From NCBI GenBank assembly GCA_026415535.1, contig JAOAGX010000139.1:1-6119 (forward strand): a stretch of 6,119 nt of DNA, in the 5' to 3' direction. The position numbers were made by a program, and so were the translations under genes. The stretch's first letter is position 1, and each line of letters begins with the position of its first letter. The DNA comes from Armatimonadota bacterium. Its GTDB lineage: Bacteria > Armatimonadota > UBA5829. Shown one piece after another: positions 5,464 to 6,119 of the stretch. The notes under the pieces are model-generated. The model was not told the origin of the DNA and searched no databases. It was given only the letters and a program-made list of their open reading frames with translations.

Positions 5464-5492
5464 TTGCCGTGCCAGTGTGTAAATGGTATAAT
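5464..5492 (+). promoter_or_regulatory. Sigma70-type promoter of the UPF0182 gene
   Basis: TTGCCG (5464-5469), a 17-base spacer, then a perfect TATAAT (5487-5492) preceded by TGG, giving an extended -10 (TGnTATAAT). The start site should fall near 5499, leaving a leader of about 38 bases. It lies in a 283-base divergent region (5255-5537). I found no equally clear promoter for the hydrolase gene on the other strand, where a TATAGC element lacks a -35. Confidence 0.8.
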
Positions 5493-5537
5493 CCGCGTGC
5501 CGGACAAGCAACCCCGGTGTTGGGAGGCAGTGAATCG

Positions 5538-6089
5538 ATGCGTAGGTATTTTTGGCCGATTGTCGTTGCCATTATAGCTTTGATTCTGATCTTTGGCGGC
5601 GCGCTGGTCAGCTTATTGACAGATTGGTTGTGGTTTAAGGATCTGGGTTACGAGCGGATATTTATCACTAGGCTCCTAACGCGCCTTGAGATCGGATTGC
5701 TGTTTGGTCTGTTGTTCTTTATTGTTATTTACGGCAACCTATGGTATGCACGGCGTATTGCGCCGCCGCCTTCGCCAACCGGTATCGAGCAACAGCTTTT
5801 GGAACGACTTGGCCGGCTGGCTCGGCGCGGCATCGGATTGTTACTTTTTCTAGGGAGCGTCGTCTTGTCGGCGATGGTGGGGTTGGAGGCTGCGACACAC
5901 TGGGAGGAATGGCTCCGTTACTTACACGCGACCCCATTTGGCATTGCCGATCCTGTCTTCAAAAAAGACGTCGGCTTCTACGTTTTTCAACTGCCTTTCC
6001 TGAGCTATCTCTATCACTGGCTTTTCTTCACACTAGCTGCTTCTACGATAGCAGCCGCGGCGCTGCACTATGCCGACGAAGCAGTGGAG
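5538..6089 (+). CDS. UPF0182 family integral membrane protein (N-terminal part)
   Basis: Only the first 184 codons are present; members of this family are usually about 900 residues, so most of the gene is missing. The ATG at 5538 has GGGAGG (5522-5527) 10 bases upstream. The frame also opens at 5469, but that position lies inside the promoter. Membrane segments are visible at about 7-27, 49-69, 97-117 and 158-178. Family hallmarks are TDWLWFKDLGY (28-38) and TPFGIADPVFKKDVGFYVF (132-150), followed by QLPFL. The function of the family is unknown; it is widespread in Actinobacteria, Cyanobacteria and other mostly environmental lineages. The apparent last six residues before a stop (LSLIHI) come from the sequencing adapter and are not part of the protein. 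Confidence 0.92.
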
Positions 6090-6119
6090 CTGTCTCTTAT
6101 ACACATCTGACGCTGCCGA
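6090..6119 (-). other. Nextera/Tn5 library adapter (right end)
   Basis: CTGTCTCTTATACACATCT (6090-6108) is the reverse complement of the Tn5 mosaic end, and GACGCTGCCGA (6109-6119) continues as the reverse complement of the Nextera Read 1-side adapter. With the Read 2-side adapter at the left end, the window is a complete tagmented insert. The adapter supplies a false stop codon (6108-6110) to the membrane protein gene. Confidence 0.98.

Noticed and set aside
3..6108. 19-bp perfect terminal inverted repeats, as in a Tn5-like transposon
   Set aside because: They are Tn5 mosaic ends with flanking Nextera adapter bases, and no transposase gene lies between them.

Overview
This looks like one sequenced library fragment, not a natural replicon end. 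Bases 1-21 and 6090-6119 are Nextera (Tn5) adapter sequence, one from each side of the library, so the genomic insert is 22-6089. The insert carries six recognisable genes. The organism is probably an environmental Gram-negative-type (diderm) bacterium. Three successive genes encode exported proteins with Sec signal peptides, one with a LolA/LolB-like fold and one a multihaem c-type cytochrome. The UPF0182 membrane protein, together with a PhnP-like hydrolase that begins GTAAAEGWP, reminds me of Armatimonadota or related phyla. That is recall without a search, and there is no rRNA or ribosomal protein gene to support it.

Left part (22-3869, + strand): about 530 bases without a convincing gene hold many local hairpins and an unattached perfect Shine-Dalgarno sequence. 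Then come a secreted cysteine-rich protein of unknown function (555-1442), a secreted LolA-like protein (1612-2280), and a secreted protein that joins a 5'-nucleotidase/SoxB-type domain to a C-terminal four-haem cytochrome (2403-3869). The gaps between these genes are structured: a perfect 13-bp hairpin after the first, and a nested stem with a competing pseudoknot-like pairing between the second and third. The three genes may be co-transcribed and act in the cell envelope, but only proximity and shared export support this.

Middle part (3859-5254, - strand): nucleoside diphosphate kinase (ndk), overlapping the cytochrome gene tail-to-tail by 11 bases, preceded by a metallo-beta-lactamase-fold hydrolase related to PhnP. 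The gap between them has an exact 18-bp tandem duplication and a promoter-like pair whose predicted start site falls on the ndk ATG.

Right part (5255-6089): a divergent intergenic region with a very good sigma70-type promoter (17-bp spacer, extended -10, TATAAT) leads into the first 184 codons of a UPF0182 integral membrane protein, cut off by the right adapter.

No CRISPR array, tRNA, rRNA, integrase or transposase gene is visible. The parts most worth a second look are the catalytically degenerate phosphatase-cytochrome fusion, the structured leaders at 206-411 and 2292-2365, and the unassigned cysteine-rich exported protein.
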